Below, one piece after another: positions 1 through 5,879 of a stretch of 12,776 nucleotides of DNA (the first letter of the stretch is position 1; each line of letters begins with the position of its first letter). Position numbers and translations under genes: made by a program. Origin of the DNA: Oscillibacter sp. (GTDB lineage: Bacteria > Bacillota > Clostridia > Oscillospirales > Oscillospiraceae). A model generated the notes under the pieces. It was not told the DNA's origin. It ran no database searches and saw nothing but the letters and a program-made list of their open reading frames with translations. Location of the stretch: assembly GCA_020025415.1 (NCBI GenBank), contig JAHHSB010000024.1, positions 1 to 12,776 on the forward strand, written 5' to 3'.

Positions 1-43
1 CGGCTCCTTTGGCGGCGGCGCGGGCCGTGGCGGACGGCGGTAA
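1..43 (+). CDS. C-terminal end of a glycine-rich protein (partial)
   Basis: The frame beginning at base 2 reads GSFGGGAGRGGRR and stops at TAA (41-43). Only the last 13 codons are inside the window. A Gly/Arg/Ser-rich tail with phenylalanines is common at the C-terminus of TPM-domain (YgcG-like) membrane-anchored proteins and of some RNA-binding proteins, but the fragment is too short to choose between them. That a + strand gene really ends here is supported by two strong hairpins (65-96 and 128-158), as expected between convergent genes. The product cannot be named from what is visible. Confidence 0.4.
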   Translation, partial: GSFGGGAGRGGRR

Positions 44-64
44 CGGCTTCCCCATGGGAAAAAC

Positions 65-96
65 AAGGGCGCGGCTCCGCAGGGAGCCGCGCCCTT
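65..96. terminator. Intrinsic terminator hairpin, better on the minus strand
   Basis: A perfect 14-bp stem pairs 65-78 (AAGGGCGCGGCTCC) with 83-96 across a 4-base loop. Read on the minus strand the stem is followed by GTTTTTCCC, a good U-tract, so it can end transcripts from the membrane-protein gene at 165-728. On the + strand the following bases (CTGCACTTC) are only weakly T-rich, so its efficiency for the gene ending at 43 is uncertain. Confidence 0.7.
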
Positions 97-127
97 CTGC
101 ACTTCGGCGGGGCGGAACACACGAAAA

Positions 128-158
128 CGGCGGCCATCCCAAACCGGGATGGCCGCCG
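128..158. terminator. Bidirectional intrinsic terminator
   Basis: A 13-bp perfect stem pairs 128-140 (CGGCGGCCATCCC) with 146-158; the loop is AAACC. On the + strand CTGCTTTT follows. On the minus strand GTTTTCGTG follows, 7 bases downstream of the stop codon of the gene at 165-728. It is the primary terminator for that minus-strand gene and a second barrier for the gene entering from the left. Confidence 0.75.
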
Positions 159-164
159 CTGCTT

Positions 165-728
165 TTAAAACAGCTTGTTTACCACGAATACCGCGAAATC
201 CAGGCCCATCACCCCGGCGCACACGCCGAAGACAATGCGTAGCGTCCGGGGGCTCAGGGCGCCCAAAAGCCGCTCAAAAAGGGGCTGGAGCAGGTAGAGG
301 AACACCATGCCGCCCAGCCCGAAGCGGACGGAGGGGGACAGGGCGATGCGCCCCTGGAAGTTGATGGCGTAGTCCACATAGGTCTGCCAGGGCCAATCGC
401 CCATAATTGCCTCGCACAGGTAGGAGGCGGCCAGCTCGATGGCAGTGGCCACCAGGGCACAGCCCAGGAAGATGACCGGCAGGCGCAGCAGCTTTGTCCG
501 CAGGTCCTTGTCCCGGATCAGGGGATACAGCAGGAACAAAAAGGCCAGGGCGCCGAAGCCGTACACCGGGCAGTAGGGGCCGAAGAGGATGCCCCGGTTG
601 GAAAAGCCCCAGCGGTAGACCACCACCTCCAAAAACACCTCATACAACCAGCCAATCACGGAATAGAGGAAAAAATAGAGGAAATAGCGCGCCACAGGAT
701 TCTGGCGAGAACGGGGGAGGGGAGACAT
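165..728 (-). CDS. CmpB-like putative ABC transporter permease (multi-pass membrane protein)
   Basis: 187 residues, recognised as the small integral-membrane family annotated 'putative ABC transporter permease' (CmpB type, PF06541 by recall). Family-typical stretches are YSVIGWLYEV (about 22-31), NRGILFGPYCPVYGFG (44-59) and DYAINFQGRI (119-128). About five hydrophobic helices are visible, near 14-37, 54-71, 82-105, 134-151 and 165-184. Conserved acidic residues E30 and E98 lie in or next to helices 1 and 3. No ATPase partner lies nearby and no transport substrate is known for the family, so the 'ABC' name is nominal. The ATG at 726-728 is preceded by GAAAGGAAG at 736-744, an acceptable ribosome site. 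It lies 58 bases downstream of pepF in the same direction, separated by a GC-rich hairpin, and no promoter is evident, so it may be expressed by read-through from pepF. Confidence 0.85.
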   Translation of the reverse strand: MSPLPRSRQNPVARYFLYFFLYSVIGWLYEVFLEVVVYRWGFSNRGILFGPYCPVYGFGALAFLFLLYPLIRDKDLRTKLLRLPVIFLGCALVATAIELAASYLCEAIMGDWPWQTYVDYAINFQGRIALSPSVRFGLGGMVFLYLLQPLFERLLGALSPRTLRIVFGVCAGVMGLDFAVFVVNKLF

Positions 729-759
729 GGAAGATCTTCCTTTCTCTCTGTAAATCGAG

Positions 760-780
760 GCCGGGGGGCGGTCCCCCGGC
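760..780 (-). terminator. GC-rich hairpin after pepF (possible weak terminator)
   Basis: An 8-bp stem of almost pure G/C pairs 760-767 with 773-780 over a 5-base loop and starts 6 bases after the pepF stop codon. The minus-strand bases after the stem (TCGATTTACAG) hold only a short T-run, so this may act as an attenuator or 3'-end stabiliser rather than a full terminator. No promoter is visible between it and the next gene. Confidence 0.4.
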
Positions 781-786
781 GGGGAT

Positions 787-2586
787 TCAGTCTTTCGTCA
801 GTGCCTCCATCTCATCGAGAAGCTGGTCAAATAGGGCGAGGGCGCTTTCCACCGGCTCCGGCGTGGTCATATCCACGCCCGCGCCCCGGAGCAGCTCGAT
901 GGGGTCCTGGCTGCAGCCGCCGGAGAGGAAGCGGAGATAGTCCTCCACCGCCGGTTTTCCCTCTCGCAGGATCCGGCGGGACAGGGCGATGGCTGCGGCG
1001 TATCCCGTGGCGTACTGGAAGACGTAATAGTTGTAGTAGAAATGGGGAATCCGGGCCCACTCCAGCTGGATCTGGGGGTCCAGCACCATCTCTGGGCCGA
1101 AGTAGCGCTCATTGAGGGCCTGGTACTCCCGGCACAGGGTGTCGGCGGTAAGGGCCGTGCCTCCGGCGTAGAGTTGGGCTATGCGCAGCTCGAACTCGGC
1201 GAACATGGTCTGACGGTAAAGGGTGCCCTTGAACTGCTCTAAGAAATGGTTGATGAGATAGGCCCGCTCCTTCCGGTCCGTGGTTTTGCCCAGCAGGTAC
1301 TCCATCAGCAGCGCCTCGTTGCAGGTGGAGGCTACCTCCGCCACAAAGATCACATAGTCGGCGTAGACCGTGGGCTGGGTCCGGTTGGAGAGGTAGGAGT
1401 GGATGGCGTGGCCCATCTCGTGGGCCAGGGTGAACTGGCTGTCCAGAGTGCCGTTGTAGTTGAGCAGCACATAGGGGTGGACCCGGGCACCGGCGGAATA
1501 GGCGCCAGAGCGCTTGCCGGGATTCTCATACACGTCGATCCAGCGGTTTTCAAAGCCCTGACGGAGAATGGACTGATATTCCTCCCCCAGGGGCGCCAGG
1601 GCGGAGAGCACCGTCTCCTTGGCCTCGTCGAAGGGGATCTGGCGGCGCACCCCCTCCACCAGCGGGGCGTACACGTCGTACATATGCAGCTCATCAAGGC
1701 CCAGCAGCCGCTTGCGCAGGGCCACATAGCGGTGGAAGGAGTCCAGGTGGCTGTTCACCGTGTCGATGAGCTGGTGATACACCGACGACGGGACGCAGTT
1801 GGCGTCCAGCGAGGCCTCCATGGCGTCCGGATAGTGCCGGGCAGAGGCGAAGAACTGGAGCTGTTTGACCTGGGCGGCCAGGGTGGCGGCCAGGGTGTTG
1901 CGGAACTGGCCCAGGGGAGCGTAGAGGTTGGTAAAGGCGGAGCGGCGCAGACTGCGGTCCGTGCTTTCCATATAACGGCTGTATGTCCCCTGGGTCAGGG
2001 GGTGGGCCTGGCCCTGAGCGTCTACCGCGTCGGCGAAGGTCACATCCGCGTCGGAGAACATGGAGAATACCGTATCCGGGCTCTGGCTCAGCTCCCGGGC
2101 CCCGGCCAGCAGCTTTTCCTCTGCCGGGGAGAGGATATGGGCCCGCCGGCGGCGCAGCCGGTCCAGATAGGTGCGGTAAAGCTCCAGCCCCGGCTCCCGG
2201 CGGTAGAATTCTGCCAGCGTCTCATCAGAGATGGCCAGAAGCTCCGGCGTTTCAAAGCTGCACGCCGCAGCGCACTCCACCCACACGGAGCTGATCCGAT
2301 CCGACATGGCCTGATAGGCCGCCACCCGGGTGTCCTCGTCGCTGCGGCGCTGGGCATAGTTGCCCAGATCGTCCAGCAGCACGGAAAGCTCGTCGGAGAG
2401 CTTCAAATATTCCAGCAGTTTCTCCGGGCTGTCGGCCAGATGGCCGGCGTAGTCCGGCAGACGCGCCATCTTCTCCCGCAGCAGCGCCAGGTCTGCCTCC
2501 CAGGCCTGGTCGTTGGGGTAGAGATCCTCAATGGCCCAAAGTTCCTCCCGGGAGCGGGCGGAACGTTCTAAAATCTGTTCTTCCAT
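787..2586 (-). CDS. pepF: Oligoendopeptidase F (M3B metallopeptidase)
   Basis: 599 residues, the usual length for cytosolic oligoendopeptidase F, a zinc peptidase that cuts short peptides. The zinc site is HEMGH at 389-393 (ligands H389 and H393, catalytic E390) with the third ligand E417 in VAEVAST. The family segment HFYYNYYVFQYATGYAA lies in the C-terminal part, and the long helical N-terminal lobe is complete. I chose the ATG at 2584-2586 because AAGGAGGT lies 6 bases upstream. An in-frame GTG at 2605-2607 lies upstream of that ribosome site and would add seven residues, so it is unlikely. No signal peptide is present, so the enzyme should be cytoplasmic. A terminator (2680-2709) separates it from the gene upstream; no sigma-A promoter could be recognised in 2587-2679. 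Role in peptide turnover is inferred from the family. Confidence 0.96.
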   Translation of the reverse strand: MEEQILERSARSREELWAIEDLYPNDQAWEADLALLREKMARLPDYAGHLADSPEKLLEYLKLSDELSVLLDDLGNYAQRRSDEDTRVAAYQAMSDRISSVWVECAAACSFETPELLAISDETLAEFYRREPGLELYRTYLDRLRRRRAHILSPAEEKLLAGARELSQSPDTVFSMFSDADVTFADAVDAQGQAHPLTQGTYSRYMESTDRSLRRSAFTNLYAPLGQFRNTLAATLAAQVKQLQFFASARHYPDAMEASLDANCVPSSVYHQLIDTVNSHLDSFHRYVALRKRLLGLDELHMYDVYAPLVEGVRRQIPFDEAKETVLSALAPLGEEYQSILRQGFENRWIDVYENPGKRSGAYSAGARVHPYVLLNYNGTLDSQFTLAHEMGHAIHSYLSNRTQPTVYADYVIFVAEVASTCNEALLMEYLLGKTTDRKERAYLINHFLEQFKGTLYRQTMFAEFELRIAQLYAGGTALTADTLCREYQALNERYFGPEMVLDPQIQLEWARIPHFYYNYYVFQYATGYAAAIALSRRILREGKPAVEDYLRFLSGGCSQDPIELLRGAGVDMTTPEPVESALALFDQLLDEMEALTKD

Positions 2587-2606
2587 GGCAATACCTCCTT
2601 GTTTCA

Positions 2607-2623
2607 CGGCGCGTACCGCGCCG
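2607..2623 (-). other. Small GC hairpin in the pepF leader
   Basis: CGGCGCG/CGCGCCG form a 7-bp stem (2607-2613 with 2617-2623) with a 3-base loop, about 8 bases upstream of the pepF ribosome site. Next to it GGGG (2623-2626) and CCCC (2635-2638) offer an alternative pairing. In DNA this GC-rich such stems arise easily by chance, so a regulatory role is only a possibility. Confidence 0.25.
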
Positions 2624-2679
2624 GGGTTAGTTTGCCCCGAATCAGGCGGGGCCAGCGGGTTTCAGGGACAAAGAAGGGG

Positions 2680-2709
2680 AGCGGCCTGCTGTTTGTTCAG
2701 CGGGCCGCT
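2680..2709 (-). terminator. Terminator after IMP cyclohydrolase
   Basis: An 11-bp stem (one G-T pair) joins 2680-2690 (AGCGGCCTGCT) with 2699-2709; the loop is 8 bases. It lies 19 bases beyond the stop codon of the minus-strand gene at 2729-3439. On the minus strand the stem is followed by CCCCTTCTTTGTCCC, a broken U-tract. It probably ends the metallopeptidase/IMP-cyclohydrolase transcript ahead of pepF. Confidence 0.65.
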
Positions 2710-2728
2710 CCGCCGTCCCACCAAAGTG

Positions 2729-3439
2729 TCAGTTCTGGTAGCGGTTGACGATCCGATCCGTCCAGCTGCCGTCACGCAAAGAGACGTAGCGGACGAACAG
2801 GGAGATCCTGTTGTCTGGATTCAGCGCCGCCCACAGCGCTTGGGAAAGGGTGTCGGCGTCCGGAGCGGTAAGGGCCACGGTCACCGGCTCGCCGGTGAAA
2901 GAGGGCAGGGGGTTCCCGTCGCCCTGATAGGTGTGGATAAAATGGCCCTGCCCGGCCAGGGGAGCATCATAGGTAAAGAAATGGCGGCAGCAGCAGCCCG
3001 GGTCGCCGCCGGCAGATTTGAGGATGGAGAGCTTATAGCTGCCGTCGGAGCTGAGCAGGCCGGAGATCCGGGGGGTATAGTTGGGCGCGTCCGGCTCAAA
3101 GCAGCGGGTCTGCAGGGCCTGGTCAAAGGGCAGGCCCCGCTGGAGAAAGTCCACAATGGTGTCGGTCTGGTCGCCGTTGGTTACCACCAGCTCCTGACCG
3201 AAGCGGCGCACCGGGTGGTAGATGATCAGGCTGGGATCGGTCATCCGGGACGGGTCGTGGGCCTGGGTACGGATACCGTCCTCCGTGGGGAGGAAGATGC
3301 GGTTGCGGGAGTTTTCGCTGCGGCCCATGATGAAATAGGCCGCCACGGCATACTGATTGTCGGCGCTGCGGCCCAGGACGATGCCCCGGCCGGGGTAGGC
3401 GTTGGCGCGCAGCAGGGATTCCAGATTTTCAAGACGCAT
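2729..3439 (-). CDS. IMP cyclohydrolase, PurO-like (bacterial PF07826 type)
   Basis: 236 residues matching the IMP cyclohydrolase family first known from archaeal PurO, which closes the ring of FAICAR to give IMP, the last step of de novo purine synthesis. In most bacteria this step is done by the C-terminal half of bifunctional PurH. Family-typical stretches by recall are YPGRGIVLGRS (15-25), FIMGRSENSRNR (36-47), VTNGDQTDTI (86-95), EPDAPNYTPRISG (115-127) and GHFIHTYQGDGNPLPSF (165-181). The ATG at 3437-3439 follows AAAGGAGAG. The gene begins 16 bases after the metallopeptidase stop, so the two are very probably cotranscribed. No other purine gene is in the window. A run of three cysteines (149-151) lies in a region where I recall fewer in relatives. 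The family assignment is firm; the in vivo role depends on whether the genome also carries a full-length PurH. Confidence 0.88.
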   Translation of the reverse strand: MRLENLESLLRANAYPGRGIVLGRSADNQYAVAAYFIMGRSENSRNRIFLPTEDGIRTQAHDPSRMTDPSLIIYHPVRRFGQELVVTNGDQTDTIVDFLQRGLPFDQALQTRCFEPDAPNYTPRISGLLSSDGSYKLSILKSAGGDPGCCCRHFFTYDAPLAGQGHFIHTYQGDGNPLPSFTGEPVTVALTAPDADTLSQALWAALNPDNRISLFVRYVSLRDGSWTDRIVNRYQN

Positions 3440-3455
3440 GGTGATACTCTCTCCT

Positions 3456-3989
3456 TTATTCAGCGTTTTCCGGATGGCGCAGCAGTTCCCTGCGGGCTTT
3501 CCAGTCCGGCAGGATCTCTGCCAGGCGGGCGTAGAAGGCGGGACCGTGGTTTTTCACCGCGATGTGGACCAGCTCGTGCACCACCACCAGGTCCACCGCC
3601 TGGTCTGGATAGTCGGCCAGGAAGCAGGAAAAGCACAGGGCATTTTTGGCACTGCAGCTGCCGTAGCGGGTCCGGGCCCGGGTGATCCGCACCCCCGTGG
3701 GCACCAGGCCGGTCTTTTGGGCATAGAACTCTACCCGGGGCAGAATCCGGGCGCGGGTCCGCTCCGTCAAAAGGCGGATCTCATCTTCCCCGGCGTCGGG
3801 GTGGGTAAAGGGCCGGCGCCGGCGCTGGGCCTCCAGCTGGGCGTTGCTCCAGTCCTGGTGGGAGCGGACGAAGGCGTCGATCTGCTGCCGGGGCAGCCAC
3901 AGCGGCGCCCGCACGAGCAGTTCGCCGGCGGAGGTGATCTCCAGCGCCAGCGTCCGCCGGCGGGAGCGAAGAATACGAAGTGTACTCAT
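3456..3989 (-). CDS. YgjP/DUF45-type zinc metallopeptidase (M48-like)
   Basis: 177 residues from the ATG at 3987-3989. The zinc motif is HELVH at 138-142 with a third histidine at H148 (HELVHIAVKNH), the pattern of the YgjP-like metallopeptidase domain (DUF45, PF01863 by recall). The family segment RTRYGSCSAKNALCFS, with TRYGSCS as core, precedes it. No signal peptide or membrane segment is seen, so it should be cytoplasmic; the substrates of these proteins are largely unknown. The frame stays open to 4112, but the extension runs through the promoter at 3996-4024 and has no ribosome site, so the short form is preferred. The chosen ATG also lacks a Shine-Dalgarno sequence; the promoter position suggests a leaderless mRNA. 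The IMP cyclohydrolase gene follows 16 bases downstream. Confidence 0.88.
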   Translation of the reverse strand: MSTLRILRSRRRTLALEITSAGELLVRAPLWLPRQQIDAFVRSHQDWSNAQLEAQRRRRPFTHPDAGEDEIRLLTERTRARILPRVEFYAQKTGLVPTGVRITRARTRYGSCSAKNALCFSCFLADYPDQAVDLVVVHELVHIAVKNHGPAFYARLAEILPDWKARRELLRHPENAE

Positions 3990-3995
3990 AGCTAT

Positions 3996-4024
3996 AAAAT
4001 ACCACACTTGCACCGCCTTGACAA
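3996..4024 (-). promoter_or_regulatory. Sigma-A-type promoter for the metallopeptidase operon
   Basis: On the minus strand TTGTCA (4019-4024) and TATTTT (3996-4001) are separated by exactly 17 bases. Six bases (ATAGCT) lie between the -10 box and the ATG at 3987-3989, so the predicted start of transcription coincides with the A of the start codon. The -35 region is nearly palindromic (TTGACA at 4018-4023 on the + strand), but no matching -10 is found for rightward transcription. Confidence 0.65.
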
Positions 4025-4041
4025 GCGGCATTCCCCCGGGG

Positions 4042-4069
4042 AACCGGCCCGCCCGCCACCGCATACGAT
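4042..4069 (+). promoter_or_regulatory. Possible sigma-K-like promoter upstream of the Cys-rich gene
   Basis: AACC at 4042-4045 and CATACGAT at 4062-4069 are separated by 16 bases. This fits the sigma-K pattern mACm-N16/17-CATAnnnT, and no sigma-A pair with sensible spacing is seen on the + strand between 3990 and 4133. The motif has low information content, and the -10 part also lies within an imperfect inverted repeat (4052-4086), so chance is a real alternative. It would start transcription near 4075, leaving a leader of about 60 bases. Confidence 0.3.
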
Positions 4070-4086
4070 GGGATGCGTCCGGCGGG
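4052..4086. repeat. Imperfect inverted repeat in the divergent intergenic region
   Basis: CCCGCC (4052-4057) pairs with GGCGGG (4081-4086), and inside it CGCAT (4060-4064) pairs with ATGCG (4073-4077), with a small internal loop between the two stems. It lies between two divergent genes and is not followed by a T-run in either direction, so a terminator is unlikely. It could be an operator or a leader structure of the + strand gene. Confidence 0.35.
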
Positions 4087-4133
4087 TGAAGATTCGGCCT
4101 CGACGCAATCATTCATGAAACGAGGGAGCTACA

Positions 4134-4460
4134 TTGCTTATTACCAAGGGCGTTGAGCCCAATACACAGGGGAAGTATTGCCCCTTGCCGGGGAGCTGTC
4201 CCGGCGGCTGCGCCCAGGAAGGCGCCCAGAATCTGGAAATCAGCCAGGCCGTAGTCCTGACGCCCTCCGTTGAAGTGGGGCCGGTGACCACCAGCTGCCT
4301 GGGCAGCCCCACCGTGTGCTGCCAGGGCGATGGCAGCGGTTCTTCCTGCACCGTGACGCTGACCCAGCGGGTGAGCGTTTCCATTCCTGTGAAGTACGGC
4401 GTGAGTACGTCCCAGGGCCAGCCCAGCATCGCCTGCGGCGGCCCCAACTGCGGCTGCTGA
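4134..4460 (+). CDS. Small cysteine-rich protein of unknown function
   Basis: 108 residues; I do not recognise the family. It starts with TTG: the frame has a TGA at 4116-4118, no in-frame ATG exists, and GAGGGAG (4122-4128) lies 5 bases before the TTG. It has ten cysteines: C16, C22 and C26 (YCPLPGSCPGGC), C55, C62-C63, C72, C101, and C106 and C108 at the extreme C-terminus (CGGPNCGC). Two strand-like stretches alternate hydrophobic and polar residues: 34-51 (LEISQAVVLTPSVEVGPV) and 72-90 (CTVTLTQRVSVSIPVKYGV). There is no signal peptide or membrane helix. Divergent from the metallopeptidase, it carries its own terminator 8 bases after the stop and looks monocistronic. A disulfide- or metal-linked structural protein, for example of the spore surface, is one guess, supported only by the composition and the possible sigma-K motif upstream. 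Confidence 0.75.
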   Translation: MLITKGVEPNTQGKYCPLPGSCPGGCAQEGAQNLEISQAVVLTPSVEVGPVTTSCLGSPTVCCQGDGSGSSCTVTLTQRVSVSIPVKYGVSTSQGQPSIACGGPNCGC

Positions 4461-4468
4461 ATGCCCCG

Positions 4469-4494
4469 TGCCCTCCGCCTTCGGGCGGGGGGCA
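4469..4494 (+). terminator. Terminator after the Cys-rich gene
   Basis: An 11-bp stem (one G-T pair) joins 4469-4479 (TGCCCTCCGCC) with 4484-4494 around a TTCG tetraloop, then TTTG. An alternative pairing of ATGCCCC (4461-4467) with GGGGCAT is also possible. The T-run is short, but the position 8 bases after the stop codon and the stable tetraloop support a terminator or 3'-protecting hairpin. Confidence 0.65.
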
Positions 4495-4516
4495 TTTGAA
4501 AAAGGGAAACTGCGTC

Positions 4517-4545
4517 TTGCAAGTTTTGGGCGATGTTTGTATACT
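4517..4545 (+). promoter_or_regulatory. Sigma-A promoter of the aminotransferase/radical SAM operon
   Basis: TTGCAA (4517-4522) and TATACT (4540-4545) are spaced by 17 bases. Transcription should start near 4552, giving a leader of about 53 bases. This rules out the earlier in-frame ATG at 4548-4550 as the start of the aminotransferase. Confidence 0.8.
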
Positions 4546-4604
4546 AAATGAGATCAAAAGAACAGACGCCTCCGCGTTTTGAAAAACAGGAAAGGAAGAT
4601 CATC

Positions 4605-5879
4605 ATGAGCGCCTATACCGAGATGAACCAAGAAGCCCTCCAAAGCGAATATGCCCGGGTCAGTCGGGAGTATGCAGAGCTCAAGGCCCGGGGCCTGAAG
4701 CTGAACATGGCCCGGGGCAAGCCCAGCAAGCAGCAGCTGGACCTGGTGAGCGATATGTTTGACCTGATGCAAAAGCCCGAGGATTATGTCTCCGACGGCA
4801 TCGACGTGCGCAACTACGGCGAGCTGGCGGGCCTGCCCGCCGCCCGGCGGATGTTTGCGGACATCTTGGGCTGTCGGCCCGAGCAGGTGTTCGTGGGCGG
4901 CAACGCCAGCTTGCAGCTGATGTACGATACCATTTCCAAGGCCTATACCCACGGTTTGCTTCGCTCTCCCCGCCCCTGGTGCCGGGAAGAGAAGGTGAAG
5001 TGGCTCTGCCCCGCTCCCGGCTATGACCGCCACTTCAAGGTGACCGAGTCCTTCGGCTTTGAGCTCATCACCATTGCCATGACTCCCGACGGCCCGGATA
5101 TGGATGCGGTGGAGGCCGCGGTGGCCGATCCGGCGGTGAAGGGGATCTGGTGCGTGCCCAAGTACTCCAACCCTGACGGCATTATCTATTCCCAGGAGAC
5201 CATCCGCCGTTTGGCGGCGCTCAAGCCCGCCGCTCCGGATTTCACCATCATGTGGGATAACGCCTACTGTATCCACGAGTTCGAGGGGGAGTATGTGGAA
5301 TTCCCGGATATGCTGGCCGTGTGCGCCCAGGCGGGGAACCCCGACATGGTCTTTGAGTTCGCCTCTACCTCCAAGGTGACGCTGCCCGGCGCAGGTGTTT
5401 CCTGCTTCGCCTGCTCGGAAGAAAACCTTGCCTACATGGAAAAACTGCTGGGCGTGCAGATCATCAGCTTTGACAAGGTCAACCAGCAGCGCCACGTCCT
5501 CTATTTGAAGGATAAGGCCCACACCCTGGAGCTGATGAAAAAGCACGCGGCCATCCTGGGGCCCAAGTTCCGCTGCGTGGTGGACGCGCTGGACCGGGAA
5601 ATCGCACCGCTGGGCATCGCCAACTGGAGCCGGCCCAAGGGCGGCTACTTCATCTCCCTCAACGCCATGACCGGCACCGCCAAGCGGGCGCTGGAGCTGT
5701 GCAAGGAGGCGGGCGTGACCATGACCGGCGACGGCGCTACCTTCCCCTACGGCAAGGACCCCGCTGACTCCAACATCCGCATCGCCCCCTCCCTGCCCCC
5801 GGTGGAGGAGCTGGAACAGGCCATCGCTGTGCTGTGCGTGTGCCTGAAGCTCGCCGCCCTGGAGAAGCTGCTGGCATGA
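4605..5879 (+). CDS. PLP-dependent aminotransferase class I (putative aspartate aminotransferase)
   Basis: 424 residues, fold type I, of the clostridial/actinobacterial group annotated as putative aspartate aminotransferase (PF12897 by recall). The opening pattern ARGKPSKQQLDLV lies near the N-terminus. NYGELAGLPAARRMFAD is the substrate- and PLP-domain entry, and CVPKYSNPDGIIYS leads to the PLP ring-binding D218 in MWDNAY. The Schiff-base lysine is K257 in STSKVTLPGAG. ANWSRPKGGYFISL and the late NIRIAPS, with the carboxylate-binding arginine, complete the set. The ATG at 4605-4607 follows AGGAAAGGAAG and lies downstream of the predicted transcription start. The enzyme probably exchanges the amino group of aspartate or a related amino acid with 2-oxoglutarate in the cytosol; substrate choice cannot be read from the sequence. 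Its stop overlaps the radical SAM start. Confidence 0.9.
   Translation: MSAYTEMNQEALQSEYARVSREYAELKARGLKLNMARGKPSKQQLDLVSDMFDLMQKPEDYVSDGIDVRNYGELAGLPAARRMFADILGCRPEQVFVGGNASLQLMYDTISKAYTHGLLRSPRPWCREEKVKWLCPAPGYDRHFKVTESFGFELITIAMTPDGPDMDAVEAAVADPAVKGIWCVPKYSNPDGIIYSQETIRRLAALKPAAPDFTIMWDNAYCIHEFEGEYVEFPDMLAVCAQAGNPDMVFEFASTSKVTLPGAGVSCFACSEENLAYMEKLLGVQIISFDKVNQQRHVLYLKDKAHTLELMKKHAAILGPKFRCVVDALDREIAPLGIANWSRPKGGYFISLNAMTGTAKRALELCKEAGVTMTGDGATFPYGKDPADSNIRIAPSLPPVEELEQAIAVLCVCLKLAALEKLLA

Noticed and set aside
1246..2571. A 441-codon open frame on the + strand opposite pepF
   Set aside because: Antisense shadow of pepF, with no recognisable motif and biased composition.
3990..4112. A 41-residue N-terminal extension of the metallopeptidase
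   Set aside because: It would be translated through the TTGTCA-17-TATTTT promoter, has no ribosome site and is not part of the family domain.
4115..4156. A 13-codon frame starting ATGAAACGA that overlaps the start of the Cys-rich gene
   Set aside because: It has no ribosome site, and its codons contain the ribosome site of the larger gene. It could be a leader peptide but nothing supports that.
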